In this document: positions 18,548 to 28,232 of the stretch, in pieces
How the letters are laid out: every line of letters begins with the position of its first letter
Numbering within the stretch: position 1 is the first letter of the stretch
Assembly (NCBI GenBank): GCA_963848495.1
Contig: CAWKDV010000001.1
Location: 248,001 to 312,000, forward strand
Reading direction: 5' to 3'
Length of the DNA stretch: 64,000 bases
Origin: JAICJR01 sp963848495
GTDB lineage: Bacteria; Actinomycetota; Thermoleophilia; Solirubrobacterales; Thermoleophilaceae
Notes under the pieces: model-generated
What the model was told of the DNA's origin: nothing
Database searches by the model: none
The model's input: the letters and a program-made list of their open reading frames with translations, nothing else
Made by a program: the position numbers and the translations under genes

Positions 18548-19498
18548 CTAGGCGCTCGGATCCAGCAGCTGCTTGCCGCTCGTGCGCCGCCCGGCCAGGT
18601 CCTCATGCGCCCGCTGCACGTCTGAGAGGCCGTACGTCTCCCCGACAAGCGGCCGGAGCTCCCCGCGTGCCGCCCGTGCGAACAGGTCCTCCAGGGGCTC
18701 GCGCATCATGTCCTCGCGGCCCAGGCAGTGCATCAGCCAGAAGCCGATCACGCCGCGGCTCTTGCGCATCAGCGAGCCGCTGCCCACGCTGTTCGGCTGG
18801 CCGCCGGCGATGCCGTAGGTGACCAGACGGCCAAAGGGGGCGAGCGCGTCGAGGCTCTGGTCGAACACGCGGCCGCCCGCCATCTCGAAGACCACGTCGA
18901 CCAGGCGGCCCTCGTTCGCGTCGATGAGGTCCTGCTTGAGGTCCTCGGCGTTCGAGTCGACGGCGGCGTCAGCGCCCAGCTCGAGCGCGCGGGCGCGCTT
19001 GTCCTCGGAGCTGGCGGTGGCGATCACGCGGCCTGCGCCGAAGGGCTTGCCGAGCTGCACGGCCAGGTTGCCGACTCCGCCCGAGGCGGAGTGCACCACC
19101 ACGCTCTCGCCCGGCCGGAGCTGCGCAGAGGTGCGGTAGAGGTGCCAGGCGGTGAGGCCCTGGATCAGGAGGGCGAGGGCCACGCCGTCGTCGACGCCGT
19201 CGGGGATCGGGAAGGTCGTGGCCTTGTGGGCCACGGCGTACTCGGCATAGCCGCCGCTGCCCACCAGGGCGATCACGCGCCGGCCCGACTCGTCCGTGCC
19301 GGCCACCTCCCCGCCCGGCACGAGCGGCAGCTCGTACTTGGCCAGGTAGGTGTTCTGGCGCTGGTGGGTGTCGGCGAAGTTGATGCCCGCCCGCGAGACC
19401 TTGATCAGGTGCTCGTCCGGGCCCGCCTCCGGGACCGGCAGATCGGCGAGCTGCAGGACCTCGGGGCCGCCGAACTCCTCTACGAGGATCGCGCGCAT
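18548..19498 (-). CDS. Quinone oxidoreductase-like zinc-independent MDR protein
   Basis: 316 residues, MDR superfamily. The N-terminal GroES-like domain starts MRAILVEEFGGPEVLQLADLP and lacks the zinc-binding cysteines. The NADPH-binding signature is SASGGVGNLAVQLGK (about residues 133-147). It resembles QOR-type NADPH:quinone reductases or crotonyl-CoA reductase relatives. ATG start at 19498, divergent from the permease operon with a 77-base gap holding the permease promoter and operator, so it could share that regulation. Confidence 0.9.
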   Translation of the reverse strand: MRAILVEEFGGPEVLQLADLPVPEAGPDEHLIKVSRAGINFADTHQRQNTYLAKYELPLVPGGEVAGTDESGRRVIALVGSGGYAEYAVAHKATTFPIPDGVDDGVALALLIQGLTAWHLYRTSAQLRPGESVVVHSASGGVGNLAVQLGKPFGAGRVIATASSEDKRARALELGADAAVDSNAEDLKQDLIDANEGRLVDVVFEMAGGRVFDQSLDALAPFGRLVTYGIAGGQPNSVGSGSLMRKSRGVIGFWLMHCLGREDMMREPLEDLFARAARGELRPLVGETYGLSDVQRAHEDLAGRRTSGKQLLDPSA

Positions 19499-19508
19499 TG
19501 GTAGGAAT

Positions 19509-19538
19509 TTGACAGGTTTGAGCGAATCTGCATAAAGT
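19509..19538 (+). promoter_or_regulatory. Sigma-70-type promoter of the permease operon
   Basis: TTGACA at 19509-19514 and TAAAGT at 19533-19538 with an 18-base spacer, facing the permease gene. It is unusually clear for such a GC-rich genome. Confidence 0.7.
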
Positions 19539-19540
19539 CG

Positions 19541-19558
19541 GATTGGTCTAGTCCAATC
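19541..19558. promoter_or_regulatory. GntR/HutC-type operator
   Basis: The 18-base palindrome GATTGG-TCTAGT-CCAATC lies directly after the -10 element, where a bound repressor would block initiation. HutC/DasR-type GntR regulators bind TGGTCTAGACCA-like sites. The operon it precedes encodes a GntR-HutC protein, so autoregulation is the natural reading (inference). Confidence 0.72.
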
Positions 19559-19575
19559 GAGGACGAGAGGACGGA

Positions 19576-21120
19576 ATGGCGTCGACCCCCGCCGCCCCGG
19601 TTCCTGAAGTAGATCAGGATGCCGCGGATCTAGCGCGCTACGGCTACAAGCAGGAGCTGAAGCGATCGCTCAATGTGTTCAGCTCGTTCGCCGTCGCGTT
19701 CAGCTACATCTCGCCGGCCACCGGCATCTTCACGCTCTTCATCCTGGGGAGCGGCTTCCTCGCAGGCGGGTTCTTCTGGACCTGGCCCGTGGTGTGGCTC
19801 GGCCAGTTCATGGTCGCCCTGGTGTTCGCGGAGGTCTCGAGCCACTTCCCGCTCGCCGGCTCGGTCTTCCAGTGGACCAAGTACCTCACCCGCAACAAGA
19901 CCTACGCCTGGTACGCGGGCTGGATCTATCTCTGGGCCGGCGCGCTGACCGTCGCCGCGGTGGTGGCGACCCTGCCGCTGGCGCTGATCCCGATGATCGA
20001 CAACCTCGGGATCCATGCGATCAAGATGAACCCGGCGGATCTCACGAATCAGAAGTGGATCGCCGCCGTCACGCTGATCGTCATCACGATGCTGAACATC
20101 TTCGGCGTCCGCCTCGTGGCTCTGATCAACAACACGGGCGTGCTGTTCGAGATCCTCGGCCTGTTTGTGTTCGCCATCATCCTGGCGGCGTTCAACCACC
20201 ACCACTCGGTGGGCGTGATCTTCGACACCGGCGGGGCGGGATTCACCGCGCACAACTTCCTGATCGCGATGTTCATGGGGTTGTTCGTCATCTACGGCTT
20301 CGACACCGCGAGCACTCTCGCCGAGGAGTCGCACGAGCCGCGGAAGAAAGCGCCTCAGGCCGTGCTCGGGTCGATCATCGCGGCGGGCATCATCGGCGGC
20401 ATCTTCATCTGGGCCATGCTGATCGCCACGCCGGGCAGCATGTCCGCCCTCGTGAAGGGCAACGCCGGCATCTCGCCGGCGGACATCATCGACGCGAACC
20501 TCTCGAACGCGCTCTCGGTGGCCTACCTGCTGGTGGTGTCGGTGGCGATCTTCGTCTGCTGCCTGTCGATCCAGGCCTCGACGATCCGGCTCGCATACGG
20601 CATGGCTCGCGATCGCCAGCTGCCCGCCTCGCGGCTGTTCAACAAGGTCCATCACCGCACGAGCACGCCGATCGGGGCCTGCATCCTGGTGGCGGCGATG
20701 GCCGTGATCTTCCTGCTCAAGTACGCGGGCGTGGCCTACATCGCCATCGCGGCGACGGGCATGATCTACATCTCGTACCTGTTCGCGACGCTGGCGATCT
20801 TCAACGTGCGGCGCAAGGGCTGGCCGCACGAGAAGGGCGAGTTCAGCCTCGGCCGCTGGGGCATGCTCGTCAACATCCTGGCGATCCTCTGGGGCGTGGC
20901 CATGCTCGTGAACTTCGCCTGGTACCGGGTGGCCACCAACCCGAAGCCGAAGGACCTGCCGGGCACGCTGAAGTTCGGCTGGGGCTTCATCGACGGCATC
21001 CCGATCCAGTGGCTCGTGCTCGGTGTGGTGCTGATCGTCGGCTCGATCTACTACTGGGCCAGACGCGCGCAGATACCCAACCCGGTCGTCACGGACACAG
21101 CAGCCGCCGAGGCCAGCTAA
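19576..21120 (+). CDS. APC-superfamily amino acid/amine permease
   Basis: 514 residues with about twelve membrane segments. The opening YGYKQELKRSLNVFSSFAVAFSYISPATGIF is the substrate-binding helix 1 of the APC (AAT/ACT) transporters, and the conserved loop ASTLAEESHEPRKKAPQA lies near residue 250. ATG start at 19576 with GAGGACGGA as ribosome-binding site. The downstream dimethylglycine-dehydrogenase-like and choline-kinase-like genes suggest uptake of a quaternary or methylated amine or an amino acid (inference). First gene of a five-gene operon controlled by the operator just upstream. Confidence 0.92.
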   Translation: MASTPAAPVPEVDQDAADLARYGYKQELKRSLNVFSSFAVAFSYISPATGIFTLFILGSGFLAGGFFWTWPVVWLGQFMVALVFAEVSSHFPLAGSVFQWTKYLTRNKTYAWYAGWIYLWAGALTVAAVVATLPLALIPMIDNLGIHAIKMNPADLTNQKWIAAVTLIVITMLNIFGVRLVALINNTGVLFEILGLFVFAIILAAFNHHHSVGVIFDTGGAGFTAHNFLIAMFMGLFVIYGFDTASTLAEESHEPRKKAPQAVLGSIIAAGIIGGIFIWAMLIATPGSMSALVKGNAGISPADIIDANLSNALSVAYLLVVSVAIFVCCLSIQASTIRLAYGMARDRQLPASRLFNKVHHRTSTPIGACILVAAMAVIFLLKYAGVAYIAIAATGMIYISYLFATLAIFNVRRKGWPHEKGEFSLGRWGMLVNILAILWGVAMLVNFAWYRVATNPKPKDLPGTLKFGWGFIDGIPIQWLVLGVVLIVGSIYYWARRAQIPNPVVTDTAAAEAS

Positions 21121-21127
21121 GGACGGG

Positions 21128-21904
21128 GTGGCCGCGCTTCGGTCGATCTTCGGGCCGCGCTGGCGGCTGCGGCCGGGGTCGGCTGTGCCGGCCTACGCGC
21201 AGATCGAAGACCAGCTCGCCGGCAGGATCGAGTCCGGCGAGCTGCGAGTGGGCGAGCGCCTGCCGCCTGAACGCCATCTCGCCGAGGCACTCGGCGTGAG
21301 CCGGATGACGGTGCGTCAGGCGCTCAGCTCACTCGCTGCACGGGGACTGGTCGAGCGAGGCGTGGGCCGCGGCACGTTCGTGGCACGCAGCAAGCTCGAC
21401 CACGACCTCGGCCGCGTGGCGGGGTTCAGCGAGCTGATGGAGCGCCACGGCCTCGAGCCGGGCGCCAGGCTGATCGCCGCGGACGAGAAGCCGGCGCCCG
21501 ATGCGATCGCGGCGGCGCTCGGCCTGGCCCAGGGCGCCGCGGTCTACCGCATCCAGCGGCTGCGCTTCGGAGGCGGCGTGCCGATGGCGCTGGAGGACAG
21601 CTGGCTGCCGGCTGGGCCCTTCTCGGGGCTGCTCGACCTGGGGCTCACGCGTTCGCTCTACGGGCTGATGAAGGAGCTGTACGGGCTCGAGCCGGTGCGC
21701 GCGGTCGAGCGCCTCGAGCCGGTGCTCGCGCGCGCGCATGAGGCGGCCGCGCTCGACGTGGCGGAGGGCTCGCCGCTGATGCTCGTGGAACGCACCGCCT
21801 ACGCGGCGGACGGCACGGCGGTGGAGTTCGCCCACGACCGTCACCGCGGCGACCGCGCGAGCTTCGTGATCCAGGTCGCCGCCGATGCTGCCGCATACGT
21901 CTGA
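21128..21904 (+). CDS. GntR-family transcriptional regulator, HutC subfamily
   Basis: 258 residues from GTG 21128. The winged helix-turn-helix is RLPPERHLAEALGVSRMTVRQALSSLAARGLVERGVGRGTFV (about residues 47-88). The C-terminal UbiC/UTRA ligand-binding domain runs from about 110 to the end (VYRIQRLRFGGGVPMALEDSWLP). It lies seven bases after the permease and overlaps the next gene by 20 bases. It is the probable ligand of the operator at 19541-19558. The inducer is unknown, likely the transported compound. Confidence 0.93.
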   Translation: MAALRSIFGPRWRLRPGSAVPAYAQIEDQLAGRIESGELRVGERLPPERHLAEALGVSRMTVRQALSSLAARGLVERGVGRGTFVARSKLDHDLGRVAGFSELMERHGLEPGARLIAADEKPAPDAIAAALGLAQGAAVYRIQRLRFGGGVPMALEDSWLPAGPFSGLLDLGLTRSLYGLMKELYGLEPVRAVERLEPVLARAHEAAALDVAEGSPLMLVERTAYAADGTAVEFAHDRHRGDRASFVIQVAADAAAYV

Positions 21905-22751
21905 GCTGATCGGCGAGCCGATCGGTGAGCCGGAGGCGCTCGACGGCGGCATCACGAACCGCAACTTCCGCGTGCGCACCGGCAGCGGCGACTACGTCAT
22001 CCGCATCTTCGGCCGCGACACGTCGCAGCTCGGCATCGACCGGCGGGCGGAGCAGGCCGCCGCCGAGGCGGCCGCGGCCGCCGGCGTGGGCGCCGAGGTG
22101 GTGGCCTTCCTCGACGACGCCGCGATCACGCGCTTCATCGAGGGGCGGCCGATCCCCCCGGAGGAGCTGCAGGAGTCGCCGGCCGGCGTGGCGGCGGCGC
22201 TGCGCGCGGTGCACGCCGGTCCGGCGCTGCCGAGCGACTTCAACGCCTTCCGGATCGTCGAGCAGTACCGCGAGCGGGCGGGCGGCGCCCCCGTGGGCTA
22301 CGACGAGGCGCTCGCCCAGGCGGGCAGGATCGAGGCCGCGCTGACCGGCCCCGAGCACGAGCCGGTGCCCTGCCACAACGACCTGCTGAACGCCAACCTC
22401 ATCCACGATGGGGAACGCGTGCGGATCGTCGACTGGGAGTACGCCGGAATGGGCGACCGCTACTTCGACCTCGGCAACCTCTCGATCAACAACGACTTCG
22501 ACGAGGACGCTGACCAGCGCCTGCTGGCCGCCTACTTCGGCGAGCCCTGCACGCCCGCGCGCTTCGCCTCCCTGCGGCTGATGCGGATCATGTCGGACTT
22601 CCGCGAGGCCATGTGGGGCGTGGTGCAGCTCAGCCTGTCGGACCTCGACTTCGACTTCGCCGGCTACGCCAACGAGCACTTCGGCCGCCTGCGCCGGTCG
22701 GTGGCCGACCCGCGCTTCGAGCGCTGGCTCGAGGAGGCGGCAATTGGCTAG
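21885..22751 (+). CDS. Choline/ethanolamine-kinase-like phosphotransferase
   Basis: 288 residues. Motifs: GGITNRNFRVRTGSGDYVIRI (nucleotide loop), CHNDLLNANLIHDG (catalytic Asp and metal-binding Asn) and RIVDWEYAGMGDRYFDLGNLS, which is close to the choline-kinase signature. It may phosphorylate choline, ethanolamine or a related amino alcohol; the exact substrate is not provable from sequence. ATG at 21885 lies inside the 3' end of the GntR gene and it overlaps the next gene by eight bases, so the operon is translationally coupled. Confidence 0.88.
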   Translation: MLPHTSELIGEPIGEPEALDGGITNRNFRVRTGSGDYVIRIFGRDTSQLGIDRRAEQAAAEAAAAAGVGAEVVAFLDDAAITRFIEGRPIPPEELQESPAGVAAALRAVHAGPALPSDFNAFRIVEQYRERAGGAPVGYDEALAQAGRIEAALTGPEHEPVPCHNDLLNANLIHDGERVRIVDWEYAGMGDRYFDLGNLSINNDFDEDADQRLLAAYFGEPCTPARFASLRLMRIMSDFREAMWGVVQLSLSDLDFDFAGYANEHFGRLRRSVADPRFERWLEEAAIG

Positions 22752-25197
22752 GCGCCGGCTCGAGCTGCCGGGCTCGGCGCAGTGCGTGATCATCGGCGGC
22801 GGAGTGGGCGGCACCAGCGTCGCCTACCACCTCGCCGAGCTCGGGATGAGGGACGTGGTGCTGGTCGACCGCAACCAGCTCACGAGCGGCTCGACGTTCC
22901 ACTCCGCGGGGCTCGTGGGCCAGCTCCGCGGCTCGGTCTCGCTGACCAAGATGATGATGTACAGCGTCGAGCTCTACCGGCGGCTGCGCGAGGAGTCCGA
23001 GTTCGATCCCGGCTGGAGCGAGGTGGGCTCGCTGCGGCTTGCGTCCTCGCCGGAGCGCATGGAGGAGCTGCGCCGGCAGGCCGGCTGGGCGAAGACGTTC
23101 GGCCTGCCGCTCGAGCTGATCGGCCCGGGCGAGGCGCGTGGCCTGTTCCCGCTGATGAGCACAGAGGGCGTGCTCGGCGCCGTCCACCTCCCCACCGACG
23201 GCTACCTCGACCCCTCCCAGCTCACCTACGCGCTGGCCGACGGCGCCCGGCGAGGCGGCTGCCAGATCTTCACGAACACGCGTGTGACCGGCATCGACGT
23301 GGAGCGCGGCCGGGTGTGCCGGGTCCGCACCGAGCGCGGCGACGTCGAGGCCGAGCTGGTGGTGAACGCCGGCGGCATGTACGCGGCCGAGATCGGCCGC
23401 ATGGCCGGCATCCGCGTGCCGATCGTGCCGATGGCGCACGAGTACCTCGTCACTCAGCCGATGCGCAAGCGCGCACCCGGCGAGCATCTGCCGACGCTGC
23501 GCGACCCGGACCTGCTGATCTACTTCCGCGAGGACGGCGACGGCCTGGTGATGGGCGGCTACGAGCGCCACTGCGCGCCCTGGTCGCTGCAGGGCGAGAG
23601 CGGGCTCGACGCGATCCCGCAGGACTTCAACGGCCGCCTCTTGGAGGAGGACTGGGACCGCTTCGAGGACATCGTCGAGGCCTCGAAGCGCCGCGTCCCC
23701 GCGATGGCCGACGTGAAGGTCACGAAGCTCATCAACGGCCCCGAGGCGTTCACGCCCGACGGCGAGTTCTGCCTCGGCGAGACCGAGGTGCGCGGCCTGT
23801 TCGTGGCCGCCGGCTTCTGCGCCCACGGGCTGGCGGGCGCCGGCGGAATCGGCAAGGTGGTGGCCGAGTGGATCGCCGAGGGCGAGCCGAGCATCGACCT
23901 CTGGCACATGGACATCCGCCGCTTCGGCCGCCAGTACCGCTCGCCGTCCTACACGCTGAAGCGCACGCGCGAGGTCTACGAGACCTACTACGACATCCGC
24001 TACCCCGGCCAGGAGCGGGAGGCGGGGCGGCCGCTGCGCGTGAGCTCCGCGTACGACTGGCACCGCGAGCACGGTGCGGTGTTCGGCGAGAAGTCGGGCT
24101 GGGAGCGCGTCAACTGGTACGAGTCGAACGCGGAGGGCGGCGACGAGGCGCTGCGCCCACGCGGCTGGGCCGGCCGCTACTGGTCGCCCGCCATCGGCGC
24201 CGAGCACCTGGCCACGCGCGAGGCGGCGGGCCTGTTCGACGAATCGTCGTTCTCGAAGATCGAGGTGGCGGGCCCGGGCGCCGCCGAGCTGCTGCAGCGG
24301 CTGTGCGACAACGACGTCGCGCGCGGCGTCGGCCAGATCACCTACACGCAGATGCTGAACAGCCGCGGCGGCATCGAGTGCGACTTCACGGTCACGCGCG
24401 TGGAGGAGGAGCTGTTCTCGATCGTCACCGGCACGGCGTTCGGCAACCACGACCTGTCCTGGATCCGGCGCCACCTGCCGGAGGACGGCAGCGCCAGCGT
24501 GCGCGATGTGACCTCCCAGTGGTCGTGCTTCGCCCTCTGGGGCCCGCTCGCGCGCGAGATCCTGCAGCCGCTCGTGCCGCAGGAGCTGTCGTTCCCGTAC
24601 ATGTCGACGCGCGAGATCACGGTCGGCGACGTTCCGGTGCGCGCGCTGCGCGTGACGTTCGTGGGCGAGCTCGGCTGGGAGCTCTACTGCCCGAGCGAGT
24701 ACGGCGCGGCGCTCTGGCGGACGCTCTGGGAGGCCGGACGGCCGCACGGGCTCACGGCCTGCGGCTACCGGGCGATCGACTCGCTGCGGCTCGAGAAGGG
24801 CTACCGCGTCTGGGGCGCCGACATCACGCCGGATGAGACGCCGTACGAGGCCGGGCTCGGCTTCTGCGTGAGGGCGGACAAGGACTTCATCGGGCGCGAC
24901 GCGCTCGAGCGCGAGCCGGCGCAGCGCCTGCGCTGCCTGCTGCTGGAGGATCCCCGCGCCGTCGCGCTCGGCAACGAGCCGGTGCGGGCCGGCGGCGAGA
25001 TCCGCGGGCGCGTGACGAGCGGCGGCTACGGCTACAGCGTCGAGCGCTCGATCGCCTACGCCTACCTGCCGGCCGAGCTGGACGGGCCGGTGGAGGTGGA
25101 GGTCTTCGGCGACTGGATCCCGGCCGAGGTGGCGGCGGAGCCGCTCTTCGATCCGGACGGCGAACGCGTGCGGGAGCTAGTCTTCCCGCGCTCATGA
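22744..25197 (+). CDS. Dimethylglycine/sarcosine-dehydrogenase-like flavoprotein with GcvT domain
   Basis: 817 residues, TTG start at 22744. The N-terminal FAD domain (DAO family) carries VIIGGGVGGTSVAYHL. The segment TSGSTFHSAGLVG has a histidine at the position that holds FAD covalently in dimethylglycine dehydrogenases. Residues about 370-430 match the FAO middle domain. From about 450 on there is a GcvT aminomethyltransferase domain plus its C-terminal barrel, binding tetrahydrofolate. Such enzymes demethylate N-methylated glycines and pass one-carbon units to folate. Actual substrate unproven. Placed with permease, GntR and kinases, it is the catabolic core of the operon. Confidence 0.92.
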   Translation: MARRRLELPGSAQCVIIGGGVGGTSVAYHLAELGMRDVVLVDRNQLTSGSTFHSAGLVGQLRGSVSLTKMMMYSVELYRRLREESEFDPGWSEVGSLRLASSPERMEELRRQAGWAKTFGLPLELIGPGEARGLFPLMSTEGVLGAVHLPTDGYLDPSQLTYALADGARRGGCQIFTNTRVTGIDVERGRVCRVRTERGDVEAELVVNAGGMYAAEIGRMAGIRVPIVPMAHEYLVTQPMRKRAPGEHLPTLRDPDLLIYFREDGDGLVMGGYERHCAPWSLQGESGLDAIPQDFNGRLLEEDWDRFEDIVEASKRRVPAMADVKVTKLINGPEAFTPDGEFCLGETEVRGLFVAAGFCAHGLAGAGGIGKVVAEWIAEGEPSIDLWHMDIRRFGRQYRSPSYTLKRTREVYETYYDIRYPGQEREAGRPLRVSSAYDWHREHGAVFGEKSGWERVNWYESNAEGGDEALRPRGWAGRYWSPAIGAEHLATREAAGLFDESSFSKIEVAGPGAAELLQRLCDNDVARGVGQITYTQMLNSRGGIECDFTVTRVEEELFSIVTGTAFGNHDLSWIRRHLPEDGSASVRDVTSQWSCFALWGPLAREILQPLVPQELSFPYMSTREITVGDVPVRALRVTFVGELGWELYCPSEYGAALWRTLWEAGRPHGLTACGYRAIDSLRLEKGYRVWGADITPDETPYEAGLGFCVRADKDFIGRDALEREPAQRLRCLLLEDPRAVALGNEPVRAGGEIRGRVTSGGYGYSVERSIAYAYLPAELDGPVEVEVFGDWIPAEVAAEPLFDPDGERVRELVFPRS

Positions 25198-26123
25198 GCC
25201 TCGTAGTAGTCGGTTCGATCGCGTTCGACGCCGTGAAGACGCCGTTCGGCGAGCGGGAGAAGATGCTCGGCGGCTCCGCCGTGCACTTCTCGCTGGCCGC
25301 CAGCTTCTTCACCGACGTGCGCGTCGTGGGACCGGTGGGCGACGACTTCGGCGACGCCGAGTACGAGGTGCTCCACTCGCGCGGAGTGAACACCGAGGAC
25401 ATCGAGCACGTGCCGGGCGGGCAGACCTTCTTCTGGCAGGGCCGCTACGAGTACGACCTCAACACCGCGCACACCGAGGACACCCAGCTCGGCGTGTTCG
25501 GCGACTTCGAGCCCAAGCTCTCCGACGGCTCGCGCTCGGCGGAGACGCTCTTCCTGGCGAACATCCAGCCCGACCTGCAGCGGCGGGTGCGCGAGCTCTG
25601 CGAGGGCGCGCGGCTGGCGGCGCTCGACTCGATGAACCTCTGGATCGACACGGCCCGCGACTCGCTCGTGCAGACGATCGGCGGTGTCGACCTCGTGTTC
25701 ATGAACGACGCCGAGCTGCGCATGCTCACCGACCAGCCCAACCTGGTGCGCGCGGCACGCGAGGTCATGGGCCTGGGCCCTAGCGCCGTGGTGGCCAAGC
25801 AGGGCGAGTACGGCGCGGCGCTCTACAGCGCGGCCGGTTTCTTCGCCCTGCCGGCCTACCCGCTCGAGACCGTGATCGACCCCACCGGCGCGGGCGACTC
25901 GTTCGCCGGCGGCTTCCTGGGCTATCTCGACTCGCAGGGGCCGGGCGCCGCCGAGGACGACGCGACCCTGCGCCGGGCGATGACCTACGGCTCCGTCCTG
26001 GCCTCGTTCAACGTCGAGGAGTTCGGCACCGAGCGCGTTCGGCGCCTCACGCGCGAGGAGATCGACGCGCGCTTCGGCGAGTTCAAGAGCATGACGACGT
26101 TCGAGGAAGTCCCCGCCGCCTAG
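25194..26123 (+). CDS. PfkB-family carbohydrate/nucleoside kinase
   Basis: 309 residues. The N-terminal substrate motif GGSAVHFSLAASFF and the C-terminal catalytic signature DPTGAGDSFAGGFLGYL with the catalytic Asp are both present. Family members phosphorylate sugars, adenosine or similar hydroxyl substrates. ATG 25194 overlaps the stop of the flavoprotein gene (ATGA), so it is the last gene of the same operon; the link to amine degradation is unclear. A strong palindrome follows its stop. Confidence 0.92.
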   Translation: MSLVVVGSIAFDAVKTPFGEREKMLGGSAVHFSLAASFFTDVRVVGPVGDDFGDAEYEVLHSRGVNTEDIEHVPGGQTFFWQGRYEYDLNTAHTEDTQLGVFGDFEPKLSDGSRSAETLFLANIQPDLQRRVRELCEGARLAALDSMNLWIDTARDSLVQTIGGVDLVFMNDAELRMLTDQPNLVRAAREVMGLGPSAVVAKQGEYGAALYSAAGFFALPAYPLETVIDPTGAGDSFAGGFLGYLDSQGPGAAEDDATLRRAMTYGSVLASFNVEEFGTERVRRLTREEIDARFGEFKSMTTFEEVPAA

Positions 26124-26130
26124 CGCACGA

Positions 26131-26156
26131 GGGCATGTCCCGGCCGGGACAGGCCC
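26131..26156. terminator. Palindromic terminator-like sequence after the PfkB gene
   Basis: A 26-base near-perfect palindrome, core TGTCCCGGCCGGGACA (26136-26151), extended by GGGC/GCCC with one mismatch. It is placed eight bases after the operon stop. No T-run follows; it probably stops or stabilises the operon transcript. Confidence 0.55.
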
Positions 26157-26186
26157 TGAGTTCGCCGGCTTGCCGGGCGGGGTACG

Positions 26187-26465
26187 ATGCTGGGCGTGAC
26201 CGGGGGCGGTTGGATGCTCGTCTGGATGATGCTGGCGCTGAAGATCCCGTTGGCGCTGCTCCTCTACATCGTCTGGTGGTCCGTGCGCCAGACCCCCGAG
26301 CCGGCGAGCGACGACTCTCGCGGAGGCAGCGACCGCGTGACGCACCGGCCATCGCGCCGGCCGCCGCCGCGGCCGCCCCGGCGCGGTCCGCACGCTGACC
26401 CGCCGCCGCCCTCGCCCGCGCGCATGCGCGCCAAGGGCAAGCGCCTGTCGCCGTCGCACGACTGA
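26187..26465 (+). CDS. Small membrane protein with basic proline-rich tail (92 aa)
   Basis: ATG 26187. One hydrophobic helix, about residues 9-29 (WMLVWMMLALKIPLALLLYI), then an Arg/Pro-rich cytoplasmic tail. No family recognised. Typical codon use and a following coding gene at 26489 support it moderately, but a spurious open frame is possible. Confidence 0.5.
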   Translation: MLGVTGGGWMLVWMMLALKIPLALLLYIVWWSVRQTPEPASDDSRGGSDRVTHRPSRRPPPRPPRRGPHADPPPPSPARMRAKGKRLSPSHD

Positions 26466-26488
26466 GCGGTCCGGTACTCTCGCGCCAA

Positions 26489-26737
26489 ATGCCGCTCGCG
26501 GCCATCGACTACTTCTTCATCACGGGCGGGATCGCCATCGTCTGGGCGCTCGCCATCGCCACGCTCGGGCTGACGCGGAGCAACTTCCCCGGCAAGGCCC
26601 TGCCGGTCGTGATGGTGGTCTCGGCGCTCCTGTTCGTGGCCGGCATCGTGGGCGCGGCCACCGGCGCCAAGCACAAGTCCGGCGAGCGCAGCGGGCCACC
26701 GGAGGGCACTCCCGTGGCCGGTCACAAGAACGACTGA
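26489..26737 (+). CDS. Small two-helix membrane protein (82 aa)
   Basis: ATG 26489. Two clear membrane segments (YFFITGGIAIVWALAIATLGL and LPVVMVVSALLFVAGIVGAA) and a hydrophilic C-terminus rich in Gly/Lys. This layout resembles small respiratory-chain accessory membrane proteins, but no specific family is recognised. It sits upstream of citrate synthase, 63 bases away. Confidence 0.72.
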   Translation: MPLAAIDYFFITGGIAIVWALAIATLGLTRSNFPGKALPVVMVVSALLFVAGIVGAATGAKHKSGERSGPPEGTPVAGHKND

Positions 26738-26800
26738 TCGCGTTCTCGCGTCTTTTCGCAACAATCTGGGCACTACAGCTCAGACAGCTAGGAGGCGTCC

Positions 26801-28135
<1,335 letters not shown>

Positions 28136-28144
28136 GCGGCCCCG

Positions 28145-28215
28145 GGATTGCGGATTGCGGATTGCGGATTGCGGAACCCCGCCTCTGCAATCCGCAAATC
28201 TGCAATCCGCAATCT
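28145..28215. repeat. Heptamer tandem repeat with complementary arms (tract 2)
   Basis: Four perfect copies of GGATTGC, then a short loop, then complementary GCAATCC/GCAAATCT copies. The whole tract folds as a long hairpin between citrate synthase and moaA, so it may end the first transcript or control the second. Same repeat family as tract 1. Confidence 0.85.
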
Positions 28216-28232
28216 CCGGCTACCCTCCCCGT

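Noticed and set aside
28145..28215. Possible CRISPR array
   Set aside because: The repeats are seven bases with no spacers, and no cas gene is present.
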